Below, piece after piece: positions 16,244-23,621 of a stretch of 39,072 nt of DNA (its first letter is position 1; each line of letters opens with the position of its first letter). The translations under genes and the position numbers were made by a program. A model generated the notes under the pieces. That model was not told the origin of the DNA and made no database searches. It worked only from the letters and a program-made list of their open reading frames with translations. This DNA comes from Helicobacteraceae bacterium (GTDB taxonomy: Bacteria; Campylobacterota; Campylobacteria; Campylobacterales; Sulfurimonadaceae): the NCBI GenBank assembly GCA_027023805.1, contig JALVUF010000025.1:1-39072 (forward strand), read 5' to 3'.

Positions 16244-17065
16244 TTATTTCCCCTTTTTGATGATTAAATCAAGATATTTTTCTGGTGTCGCTTTTATCAT
16301 CTCTTTAGCTAACATTTGTATCTGAAAATAGGCCGCACCGCTGTTGCGTAAAGAAAAATAATTTTTTAAACTTCTTAAATTAAAAGTTACCACCATATCA
16401 ACCTTCCAGTTATCTGTTACTATATGCTTAAAAGCGTCTCCGACATTACGTTTTTTCTTGCCGTTTTGCAGCTTTTCATAAAGCTTTTGCTTGTCATCTT
16501 TATAATCTTCAAGCAGCGGTAATGAGCTTTTGGCAACTGCAAGAGTATAAAAGTCTTCATTTTTACTTTTTTGGTAAAGCAACTTATCAAACATTGCACC
16601 TATCTCAATTTTGACATAATCTTTATCTGTGACAACTAGCATATCAAAACCCGATACCTTATCTATAAAAAAATCTTTATCATCCATACTTGCCACAAAA
16701 GCATTAATAAGCGAACTCATGGTATATCTTGTGCTTCTAACAGATATTGCCTGCAAACGGTGCCTTGCATGCTCTTGCAAAACACCTCTGCTAGTTCCAC
16801 GAATAAGATATGTAAGATTAATATGTTCTAGTATGCTATGATGAAAATATGTCCATGCAAGATCATCTAAAAGAGATGATTGTTTAATATCATTTATCTC
16901 TTTTAGCATCTTATCGTCCGGTAAAACAGATTCAAGATCTTTTATGACTCTGTTTTCACTACCTGAGAATGAATCATAACATGTCCTAGCGGCTGCTTCT
17001 GATACACCCAGCCCGCTTTCTTGCAATAAAACAACATCTGGGTTGCTATAAGAGATGCCGTACAT
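16244..17065 (-). CDS. thyX: Flavin-dependent thymidylate synthase ThyX
   Basis: ThyX makes dTMP from dUMP using methylene-tetrahydrofolate and reduced FAD, replacing ThyA. The signature RHRx7S is present at residues 101-111 and runs into the conserved STRYT. I start at ATG 17065 because AAGGTGG (17072-17078) lies 6 bases upstream and the conserved sequence begins here; the in-frame extension to 17107 crosses into an inverted repeat. The protein is then 274 residues, close to the ThyX norm of 220-270. It leads an apparent thyX-lipoprotein-dgt operon. A perfect 11-bp inverted repeat lies in its leader at 17091-17124. The ACATGTAA word falls in the ribosome-binding region. Confidence 0.94.
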   Translation of the reverse strand: MYGISYSNPDVVLLQESGLGVSEAAARTCYDSFSGSENRVIKDLESVLPDDKMLKEINDIKQSSLLDDLAWTYFHHSILEHINLTYLIRGTSRGVLQEHARHRLQAISVRSTRYTMSSLINAFVASMDDKDFFIDKVSGFDMLVVTDKDYVKIEIGAMFDKLLYQKSKNEDFYTLAVAKSSLPLLEDYKDDKQKLYEKLQNGKKKRNVGDAFKHIVTDNWKVDMVVTFNLRSLKNYFSLRNSGAAYFQIQMLAKEMIKATPEKYLDLIIKKGK

Positions 17066-17090
17066 GTAAACCCACCTTTCATTTATTTTA

Positions 17091-17124
17091 TGCATTACAA
17101 TAAGCAAAAGCCCATTGTAATGCA
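17091..17124 (-). promoter_or_regulatory. Perfect inverted repeat in the thyX leader
   Basis: TGCATTACAAT (17091-17101) and ATTGTAATGCA (17114-17124) form a perfect 11-bp inverted repeat with a 12-base spacer, 26-59 bases before the thyX start. In RNA this would be a stable hairpin just ahead of the ribosome-binding site; in DNA it could be an operator. The ATTACAAT/ATTGTAAT halves are the same word as in the porin/fliK operator at 9249-9276, in opposite order. Confidence 0.55.
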
Positions 17125-17206
17125 GTGGCTAAAGTCCCTACAACCCCCTAAAGCTACAAACAGTAAACTTGTTGAGAGAGTCGGTTAAAATTTAATATTT
17201 TGAATT

Positions 17207-17212
17207 ATTATA
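17207..17212 (-). promoter_or_regulatory. Possible -10 element for thyX
   Basis: A perfect minus-strand TATAAT just downstream of the pcm stop would start transcription near 17200 and give thyX a leader of about 135 bases. Campylobacterota sigma-70 promoters usually lack a clear -35, so only the -10 can be judged. Confidence 0.4.
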
Positions 17213-17220
17213 CAATAATA

Positions 17221-17859
17221 TTACTTTTGTGTGCCGCTAAGAATCGGAACAAAGTCACATTCTTCGATTTTATCCTCGACAATTCTGTTACCATGTTTTT
17301 GAAATCTTGTAATTATCTGCTTGTCATCTTGCCAAATCGGCGCTATTAAAATACCCGTATTACTTAACTGATCAAATATTTTACTGGGTATCTGGCTTAC
17401 TGCGGCTGAAAAAAGTATCCTATCATACGGCGCATATCCTATCCATCCGTTTTGTCCATCACTGTGCCTGGTATGAATGTTATGCGCACCTATCTGCTTA
17501 AAACGGCTACGTGCTTCATTTAAAAGATGTTCAATTCTCTCTACCGTAAATACACCACGAAAAAGATGTGAAAGTACAGCAGCCTGATAGCCGCTGCCAC
17601 ACCCTATCTCTAAAACCCTATCAGCACCCCGGGCATCTAAATACTGCGTCATCTTGGCAACTGTAAGAGGTGAACTTATCCACTGCTTTGCAGATATCGG
17701 AAGAGCGTCTAGCTTATATGCATGAAAGCCAAAACCCTTAGGAATAAAAAGCTCTCTATCTGTTTTTGCGATAGCATTAAACACATCAGTCGTTAAATTA
17801 AAGCGGTTATCTATCTCTTTGGCTAATCTACTGGCTTTTAAAGCTGTTATATTATCCAA
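17221..17859 (-). CDS. pcm: Protein-L-isoaspartate O-methyltransferase
   Basis: Pcm methylates the isoaspartyl residues that form in ageing proteins, using SAM, so that they can return to aspartate. The 212-residue length is typical. SAM-binding motif I is VLEIGCGSGYQAAVLSHL at about residues 81-98. The preceding segment ISSPLTVAKMTQYLD is the usual substrate-site region (family form IS.P..VA.M), and the acidic ERIEHL lies further on. The start is TTG 17859, with AGGA 6 bases upstream and no better ATG. It follows nrdB by 17 bases and appears to be the last gene of NRAMP-ruvC-nrdB-pcm. Confidence 0.93.
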   Translation of the reverse strand: MDNITALKASRLAKEIDNRFNLTTDVFNAIAKTDRELFIPKGFGFHAYKLDALPISAKQWISSPLTVAKMTQYLDARGADRVLEIGCGSGYQAAVLSHLFRGVFTVERIEHLLNEARSRFKQIGAHNIHTRHSDGQNGWIGYAPYDRILFSAAVSQIPSKIFDQLSNTGILIAPIWQDDKQIITRFQKHGNRIVEDKIEECDFVPILSGTQK

Positions 17860-17876
17860 TACTTATCCTAAGAGAG

Positions 17877-18899
17877 TTAAAAATCATCAAGATTTAAGCT
17901 TCCTTTTGAGTAATTTGTAACTTTTGCTTCAAAAAAATTCGTTTTTTGGTCATTAAACTTAGAAAAATCATTAACCCACTTGATAGGATTGCTGACATTA
18001 TAAATAGGGTCAAAACCGACAGATTTGAGTCTATCATCTGCAAGAAACTGTATATATTGTTCAACGATATCATCAGTTAATCCTAAAATTTGACCCTGGG
18101 TTATATATTTTCCCCAATCACTCTCTAGTTTAGTCGCTTGTTTAAACATCTCCACTACATCAGTTTTAAGCTTATCGGTAAAAAGATATGGCTTATCTCG
18201 CCTTAATGTATTTATCATGTTTTTAAAGAGAGTCAGATGTGTTACCTCATCACGCTGAATAAAACGTATCATCTGAGCAGAACCTAACATCTTTCCAGAA
18301 CGTGCCAACGTATAAAGATAGGTAAAACCGCTGTAAAAATAGATCCCCTCTAGTATCTGATTTGCAAATGCCGCTTTTAAAAGATTTGTCTCATTTGGCT
18401 CACGTGATAAAGTTTCATAAACAGCTGCAATTGCATCATTTTTTGATTTTAACATCATATCTTTACGCCAAAGATCATATATCTCTTTACTGTTTGATGA
18501 AATGCTATCAACCATAACCGCATAACTTTGAGAATGAAGCGCTTCTTCATAAGCCTGACGTACTAAAATAAGATTAACCTCGGGTGCTGTTATATAGGGA
18601 TTAATATTATCAATAAGGTTGTTTGTTTGGAGTGAATCCATAAAAATAAGCTGTGAAAGAGCCTTATCATAGGCTGTTTTTTCCGCATCTGTCAAATTTT
18701 TATAATCATTAGCATCACGCGTAAGGTCAACTTCTTTTGGAAACCATGTGTTATTTAACATAACCTCCCAAAGATTATATGCCCATTGATATTTTATGTT
18801 ATTTAGCTCAAAAATTCCCGTCGGATCCCCACCAAATATCTGTCTATCGTTTACATGTTCATGCGAGAGTGGATTATATATTTTTTTTCTATTTATCAT
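17877..18899 (-). CDS. nrdB: Class Ia ribonucleotide reductase, beta subunit
   Basis: NrdB holds the diferric-tyrosyl radical that starts NrdA catalysis. The 340-residue protein keeps all cofactor residues as I align them to E. coli NrdB: the first Asp in NNLIDNINP, Glu and His in EEALHSQSY together with the radical tyrosine of that motif, Glu in [11 protein letters not shown], and Glu/His in IQRDEVTHL. The C-terminal tail ([10 protein letters not shown]) is the acidic end that docks on NrdA. AAAGGG precedes ATG 18899. nrdA is about 11 kb away, so the two subunits are made from separate transcripts. Here nrdB lies 42 bases after ruvC in an operon led by a metal transporter, which may link metal supply to cofactor assembly (inference). 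Confidence 0.96.
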   Translation of the reverse strand: MINRKKIYNPLSHEHVNDRQIFGGDPTGIFELNNIKYQWAYNLWEVMLNNTWFPKEVDLTRDANDYKNLTDAEKTAYDKALSQLIFMDSLQTNNLIDNINPYITAPEVNLILVRQAYEEALHSQSYAVMVDSISSNSKEIYDLWRKDMMLKSKNDAIAAVYETLSREPNETNLLKAAFANQILEGIYFYSGFTYLYTLARSGKMLGSAQMIRFIQRDEVTHLTLFKNMINTLRRDKPYLFTDKLKTDVVEMFKQATKLESDWGKYITQGQILGLTDDIVEQYIQFLADDRLKSVGFDPIYNVSNPIKWVNDFSKFNDQKTNFFEAKVTNYSKGSLNLDDF

Positions 18900-18941
18900 A
18901 TCAACCCTTTTAAGAATATTATCAAAAGTAAGCTAAAATAA

Positions 18942-19424
18942 TTATTTTTTTAAAAAAGTAATTCTTTGCGAATGTGTTATGGCAACTGCGATAGCATCGG
19001 TAATATCAAGCGGCTTTATCTCTTTTTTTATATTTAAAAGTCTTTTTACCATAAAAGCGACCTGAGTTTTATCTGCTTTTGCTTTACCCGTTAATGCTCT
19101 TTTTATTTGAAGAGGCGTGTATTCGGCAAAATTTCCAAATTCTTGTATAAGTTTTAGCATCAAAGCTCCACGAAATTGGGCTAATTTTATCACTGTCTTT
19201 GGGTTATGGGCATAAAACATACTCTCAACCGCTACCTCATTTATTTTAAAATTTTTAAACAGCCCCTCAATTCCCTCTGCCATTTGCGGGATTTGAAACT
19301 GCACATCTTCAGCTTTCATCTTAATGAGTCCGGCTTCAACTAAAGCAATTTTATTATTGTGTAACGAGACAATAGCATATCCCATATTTCTTGTACCGGG
19401 ATCTATTCCTAAGATATTTATCAT
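18942..19424 (-). CDS. ruvC: Holliday junction resolvase RuvC
   Basis: RuvC cuts Holliday junctions symmetrically with the RuvAB motor in homologous recombination. The 160-residue protein has the RNase-H-like fold markers: [14 protein letters not shown] with catalytic D8, the [12 protein letters not shown] segment with the catalytic Glu, [18 protein letters not shown], and [13 protein letters not shown] with the C-terminal Asp pair. The start ATG 19424 gives the standard N-terminus; its ribosome-binding site is weak, which fits coupling to the NRAMP gene ending 12 bases upstream. Confidence 0.95.
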   Translation of the reverse strand: MINILGIDPGTRNMGYAIVSLHNNKIALVEAGLIKMKAEDVQFQIPQMAEGIEGLFKNFKINEVAVESMFYAHNPKTVIKLAQFRGALMLKLIQEFGNFAEYTPLQIKRALTGKAKADKTQVAFMVKRLLNIKKEIKPLDITDAIAVAITHSQRITFLKK

Positions 19425-19436
19425 TTTGCCAGTATA

Positions 19437-20654
19437 TCAAAAAACTGAGGTAACTCCGGCATATACTCCCATTAAGCTTGTAGAAACTACAACGATACCT
19501 ACAACAACTGCATAAAAAGTACTTAATTTATACTCTTTTGGTAATGCTTTTAATGCTAAAAGATATAAAAATCCAAGCACAATCGGTAAAAGTGCTGCAT
19601 TCATAACCTGTACGGCAACACTTAACGTGATAAGGTTTACCCCGGATACAACAACAATCCCACCGATAATTAACACCAAAGTATAAACAATATAAAACCA
19701 AGGAGCCTCTTTTGGATGGTCTTGCAGAGAATGTTTAAAACCGCCAACTTCCCCAAGTCCCCAAGCAGCTGCCAATGAAACAACAACAGCGGCAACAAGT
19801 GATGCTCCAATCAACCCAAGCGAAAATAAAATTATTCCGACTGTTTTACCTAGATATGGAGTTAAAGCATCTGCAATCTGCTGTACCGTATTTAATGATT
19901 GTCCCGGATGATATTTACCAATAGTGGCTGCTGTTGCAACTAAAATAGCTATCATGATAAGCTGTGTTACAACAGCACCTATTGCAGTATCCCATCGTGC
20001 CGCTTTTAAATGTTTTTCACTCAAACCTTTATCTACCACAGCGGATTGATGATAAAAAACCATCCATGGCATAATAACAGCACCAATATTAGCTACTGCT
20101 AAATAAATATATCCATGAGAGCGCCACGGAACTTCTGTTAAACCTTTAATCATAGCTGATACATTTGGGTGAGCCTGCCATGCTACAACTAAAAAAATTA
20201 ATTCAAAAGCACCAAATATTATAGCTATTCTCTCAACAGAGCGATATGAACCAGTCCATGCCATAACTGTCAAAAGCACAACAACAACACTTACACTTAG
20301 CCATGAAGGTATCCCAAAGAGCATACCTGCACCCGCTATACCGGCAAATTCCGTTATTAATGCTCCAATACATGCAACAGCCAAGGTTGACACTGAAAGC
20401 CATGCCCATTTTTGACCAAAATATTTTTTGATCAATTCACCATGACCTTGATTTGTCAATAGTCCAAGTCTAACAGCCAATTCCTGAACCACATAAACGA
20501 TAGGAATTAAAATTATTTGTAAAAGTAGCAGTTTATATCCCCAAACAGCTCCACTTTGTGCAGCCGTTATAACACTTCCGGCATCAGTATCTGCAAACAT
20601 CACAACAATACCGGGACCAAAAACTGCCATATAAGTTAACAATTTTTTATTCAT
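19437..20654 (-). CDS. Divergent NRAMP-family divalent metal transporter
   Basis: This 405-residue inner-membrane protein has about 11 hydrophobic segments and an N-terminus like NRAMP Mn2+/Fe2+ proton symporters (FGPGIVVMFADTDAGSVITAAQSG). The metal-site motif in helix 1, DPGN in canonical MntH, is D24-A-G-S here. In helix 6 the canonical MPH is M195-P-W. The Asp and Met ligands remain, but the Asn and the proton-linked His are changed, so this is a separate NRAMP subgroup and its ion (Mn, Fe, Mg or other) is uncertain. It is the first gene of an apparent operon with ruvC (12 bases on), nrdB and pcm. A Fur-box-like site lies 20-38 bases before ATG 20654, and AGGGA precedes the start. Confidence 0.85.
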   Translation of the reverse strand: MNKKLLTYMAVFGPGIVVMFADTDAGSVITAAQSGAVWGYKLLLLQIILIPIVYVVQELAVRLGLLTNQGHGELIKKYFGQKWAWLSVSTLAVACIGALITEFAGIAGAGMLFGIPSWLSVSVVVVLLTVMAWTGSYRSVERIAIIFGAFELIFLVVAWQAHPNVSAMIKGLTEVPWRSHGYIYLAVANIGAVIMPWMVFYHQSAVVDKGLSEKHLKAARWDTAIGAVVTQLIMIAILVATAATIGKYHPGQSLNTVQQIADALTPYLGKTVGIILFSLGLIGASLVAAVVVSLAAAWGLGEVGGFKHSLQDHPKEAPWFYIVYTLVLIIGGIVVVSGVNLITLSVAVQVMNAALLPIVLGFLYLLALKALPKEYKLSTFYAVVVGIVVVSTSLMGVYAGVTSVF

Positions 20655-20673
20655 TCTTAAATTCCCTATTTTT

Positions 20674-20692
20674 GATAATGATTATTATAATA
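20674..20692 (-). promoter_or_regulatory. Fur-box-like site upstream of the NRAMP gene
   Basis: GATAATGATTATTATAATA agrees with the 19-bp Fur consensus at 15 of 19 positions, including the whole GATAATGAT left half. It sits just upstream of the NRAMP start, where a ferric-uptake-type repressor would block transcription of the NRAMP-ruvC-nrdB-pcm operon. AT-rich sequence raises the chance of a fortuitous match. Confidence 0.55.
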
Positions 20693-20801
20693 TAATTTAT
20701 CTTTGGTTATATATAAACTATTCATCAAATTATATATCTTAAGCCTTATTTTAAGCCAAAATATTATAATGAAAAGCAGATATCATAAAAGGTTATAAAA
20801 T

Positions 20802-22070
20802 ATGATAAATACACAAGAAATTATAGAAGAATTAAAAATAGGATTTCTAGATCAAAATTGTAAAATTTTTTATAGTGATATCGATAAAAAACAAATATTA
20901 TTACATTATAAAGAGTGTATTGATGCCATTTCAAATTTAGATGAGGAAACAGCACTAAAAAAATGTAATTTACTTGCAAAACTTAAACTATTGCAATATA
21001 CCCCTTATACTATAATTTTTAATGAACTTGCCTTTATACAAAGCAAAATCTTAGATTCTTTACTAATTAATGACAATGCTGTGCAGCTACATAATTTTTG
21101 TAAATTATTTAAAAATATAGAAAATCAATTTGCAAAAATATTTTTAACAGAGTATATAAAAGAGCTAAAAAGAAAAAATAATATCAGATTAAGCAGTATT
21201 AATATCTTTAAGGAAAAAAATATTATTAAATACTATGCAGAGCATATTGTCTGGCTAGATAACCTTGCAGATGCGATAGAAAAATCTAATCTCGATATAT
21301 TTCCGATTATAGATCCAAAATTATGTAATTTTGGCAAATGGCTAAATACGAATGCAAAACTTACAATTTCTAATAACAGTCAACATAAAACACTTATACT
21401 TTCACATTTAGCTCTACATAGACTTGCAAATAAAATGCACTCTCTTTTAAAAGATAAAGATACAATTGAATATCTGTCTATATTAAATATGCTTAAAAAA
21501 TGTGAAACCATATCAATGGATATAGGTATAGAACTTTCATTTATAAAAAGTTCTGAATATATACAACAAGCCCATTATGACAAACTTACAAATATGTTAA
21601 ATAGAAACTATCTCGATGATATCTATAGCAGTGTCTTTAAAATGTCAAAAATTACAAATAAACCATTTTGTATATGTATGTGCGATATTGATGATTTTAA
21701 ACATGTAAATGATACTTATGGTCATGACTGCGGCGATGTAGTGCTAAAAACATTCGCAGAGTTTTTAAAAAATATATTTAGAGATTCTGATCATATTATA
21801 AGATACGGCGGAGAAGAGTTTTTAATCATATTTCCTATGACAAAGCTACATAACGCAAAAGCAACCATTGAAAAATGTATAAAAAATCTGGCAAAACTTG
21901 AAATAAAAACAAGAACAGATATCATACATATAACCGTTAGTTTCGGGCTAATAGAGATAAATCCAAATAACTCAGACAGATATGAATTTGATATAGAAAA
22001 TAGTATTCACATGGTTGATAAAAAATTATATGAGGCTAAGCGTAACGGAAAAAACAGAGTTCAAACGTGA
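20802..22070 (+). CDS. Diguanylate cyclase with a CZB-type zinc-binding domain
   Basis: This protein makes c-di-GMP from two GTP. The C-terminal GGDEF domain (about residues 255-422) has the intact active site GGEEF at 336-340, the substrate segment DIDDFKHVNDTYGHDCGD, and an inhibitory I-site RDSD at 327-330 with the usual 5-residue spacing. Ahead of it, about residues 145-210 look like a CZB domain: H148, C175 in LCNFGKWL, H202 and H206. Cys to third ligand is 27 residues and the last two His are 4 apart, as in zinc-regulated E. coli DgcZ (family knowledge). The first 140 residues are unassigned helices. No membrane segment is seen. It is divergent from the NRAMP gene and ends 63 bases before dnaA; AAAGG precedes ATG 20802. 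Confidence 0.85.
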   Translation: MINTQEIIEELKIGFLDQNCKIFYSDIDKKQILLHYKECIDAISNLDEETALKKCNLLAKLKLLQYTPYTIIFNELAFIQSKILDSLLINDNAVQLHNFCKLFKNIENQFAKIFLTEYIKELKRKNNIRLSSINIFKEKNIIKYYAEHIVWLDNLADAIEKSNLDIFPIIDPKLCNFGKWLNTNAKLTISNNSQHKTLILSHLALHRLANKMHSLLKDKDTIEYLSILNMLKKCETISMDIGIELSFIKSSEYIQQAHYDKLTNMLNRNYLDDIYSSVFKMSKITNKPFCICMCDIDDFKHVNDTYGHDCGDVVLKTFAEFLKNIFRDSDHIIRYGGEEFLIIFPMTKLHNAKATIEKCIKNLAKLEIKTRTDIIHITVSFGLIEINPNNSDRYEFDIENSIHMVDKKLYEAKRNGKNRVQT

Positions 22071-22090
22071 TTTTTAGAAATTTAATGATA

Positions 22091-22122
22091 TTATTCACAT
22101 TACAATTCACTTTCTATTCACG
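22091..22122 (+). other. oriC1: Origin part 1: three DnaA boxes before dnaA
   Basis: TTATTCACA (22091-22099), CAATTCACT (22103-22111) and CTATTCACG (22114-22122) share the TTCAC core of Campylobacterota DnaA boxes. They point the same way and are spaced 12 and 11 bases apart, about one helical turn each. They end 11 bases before dnaA ATG. In Helicobacter pylori the origin is bipartite, with box clusters on both sides of dnaA; this is the upstream cluster, and it may also serve dnaA autoregulation. Confidence 0.8.
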
Positions 22123-22133
22123 CAAGGCAGTAT

Positions 22134-23444
22134 ATGAATATCGGTTATGAAATATTAAACAGATTAAAAGATGAGATTCCAAATATTGAATATAACAGAT
22201 ATATAAAACAGCTCTCATATGATGAAAAGCGCTCATCAAGCGATAGAGCCATATATATTGCACCAAATACTTTGGTAGCAAATTATATTAAAACAAAATA
22301 TTCTGATAAAATAACTCATCTTTTTGAGGTCAAAACATCAAATAAAATAGTTGTTTTGATAACAACAAAAGAAGCAAAAAAAAATATCAAAAAAGTTGAA
22401 CAAAAAAGTATTGATAAAACAAAACACTCTCTTTTAAATCCATCTCACACATTTGATAACTTTGTCGTAGGCGGTTCAAACCAGTTTGCATATGCAGCTG
22501 CAAAAAGTGTAAGTGAAAAACCAGGGGATATATATAATCCTCTTTTTATATATGGCGGCGTGGGAATCGGAAAAACCCATCTTATGCAAGCTGTGGGAAA
22601 TGTTCTTCAAAATCAGGGTAAAGATGTAATATATACCTCTGTTGAACAATTTTTAAATGATTTTTTAAGACATTTAAGAAACGGAAATATGGATAGATTT
22701 AAAGACAAATATAGAAAATGTGACATTTTACTTATTGATGATATCCAGTTTTTAAGTAATAAAGATTCAATACAAGAAGAGTTTTTTCATACATTTGAAG
22801 CTTTAAGAAATGAAAAAAAACAGATAATTATGACTGCCGATAAACAGCCAAAAAAGATAGGCGGTCTTGAAGAAAGACTAAAAAGCCGCTTTGAATGGGG
22901 ACTTATTGCAGATATTCAACCTCCTGAACTTGAAACAAAAATAAATATTATAAAGAAAAAATGTGAAATCAATCGCATAAAATTAAATAATGAAGTAATC
23001 AATTATATAGCAACAATTATAGAAAATAATACACGTGAAATAGAGGGCATTTTATCAAAACTCCATGCTTATTCAAAACTTATGAATATAGATATAACAA
23101 TAGAATTTACTAAAAACGTTTTAAAAGAGCAGATAAGAGAAAACAGATCAAATATAACAATAGATACGATTATAAATATAGTAGCAAAAGAACTTAACGT
23201 AAAGCCTAGTGAGATAAAATCAAAAGGAAGATCAAGAAATATAGTTTATGCAAGGCGCGTTGCTATATATTTGTGTCGTGATCTGACAACAAACTCTACA
23301 ATGCCACAACTTGCACAATATTTTGGAATGAAAGATCATACCGCAATTTCACATACTATGAAAAAAATCAACGAACTTATAAAAAATGATGAAGATTTTA
23401 AGACAAAAATAGACGAATTAACAAATAAAATAACATCTTCTTGA
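22134..23444 (+). CDS. dnaA: Chromosomal replication initiator DnaA
   Basis: DnaA binds oriC, melts it and loads the replicative helicase. Four domains are visible in 436 residues: helicase-interacting domain I (about 1-80), a short linker, and the AAA+ domain with Walker A GGVGIGKT at 141-148 and Walker B ILLIDD at 198-203. The C-terminal box-binding domain carries ARRVAIYLCRDLTTNSTMPQLAQYFGMKDHTAISH. The length is normal for the phylum. ATG 22134 has AAGG upstream. The gene is flanked on both sides by DnaA-box clusters (22091-22122 and 23485-23574), which are likely origin and autoregulatory sites. Confidence 0.98.
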   Translation: MNIGYEILNRLKDEIPNIEYNRYIKQLSYDEKRSSSDRAIYIAPNTLVANYIKTKYSDKITHLFEVKTSNKIVVLITTKEAKKNIKKVEQKSIDKTKHSLLNPSHTFDNFVVGGSNQFAYAAAKSVSEKPGDIYNPLFIYGGVGIGKTHLMQAVGNVLQNQGKDVIYTSVEQFLNDFLRHLRNGNMDRFKDKYRKCDILLIDDIQFLSNKDSIQEEFFHTFEALRNEKKQIIMTADKQPKKIGGLEERLKSRFEWGLIADIQPPELETKINIIKKKCEINRIKLNNEVINYIATIIENNTREIEGILSKLHAYSKLMNIDITIEFTKNVLKEQIRENRSNITIDTIINIVAKELNVKPSEIKSKGRSRNIVYARRVAIYLCRDLTTNSTMPQLAQYFGMKDHTAISHTMKKINELIKNDEDFKTKIDELTNKITSS

Positions 23445-23484
23445 TAAAATTTTGTAAGACAATAAAAAAAAGATATAATATTAA

Positions 23485-23612
23485 TGTGAATAGATGTGAA
23501 TAGTAAATTTAATTTATTCACATACTTTAAATCTCTTACAACAGTAGTAAAGTAGTAGTTTTCACATATTCACCAGTACCTACTACTACATACTAAAATT
23601 TTAAAATATATA
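23485..23612 (+). other. oriC2: Origin part 2: DnaA boxes, DnaA-trio array and unwinding element
   Basis: In the 177-base gap between dnaA and dnaN there are two inverted boxes with reverse complement CTATTCACA (23485-23493, 23495-23503) and a forward TTATTCACA (23514-23522). A close pair of forward TTCAC boxes follows (23558-23566 and 23566-23574). A 5-base spacer (23575-23579) leads into CTACTACTA (23580-23588) and a further CTA at 23593-23595, then the AT-only stretch AAAATTTTAAAATATATA up to the dnaN ribosome-binding site. Box, short spacer, CTA repeats, then AT-rich DNA is the arrangement of the known basal unwinding system (DnaA-trios). Melting is therefore predicted at about 23590-23611. 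A mirror AGTAGTAG (23551-23558) lies on the other side of the paired boxes. Confidence 0.8.
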
Positions 23613-23621
23613 GGAGAAGAC

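Noticed and set aside
18400-18407. Second parS site around TCACGTGA in nrdB
   Set aside because: It keeps the 8-bp core but matches only 12 of 16 consensus positions; a similar 12/16 match lies near 23031 in dnaA. Neither is convincing.
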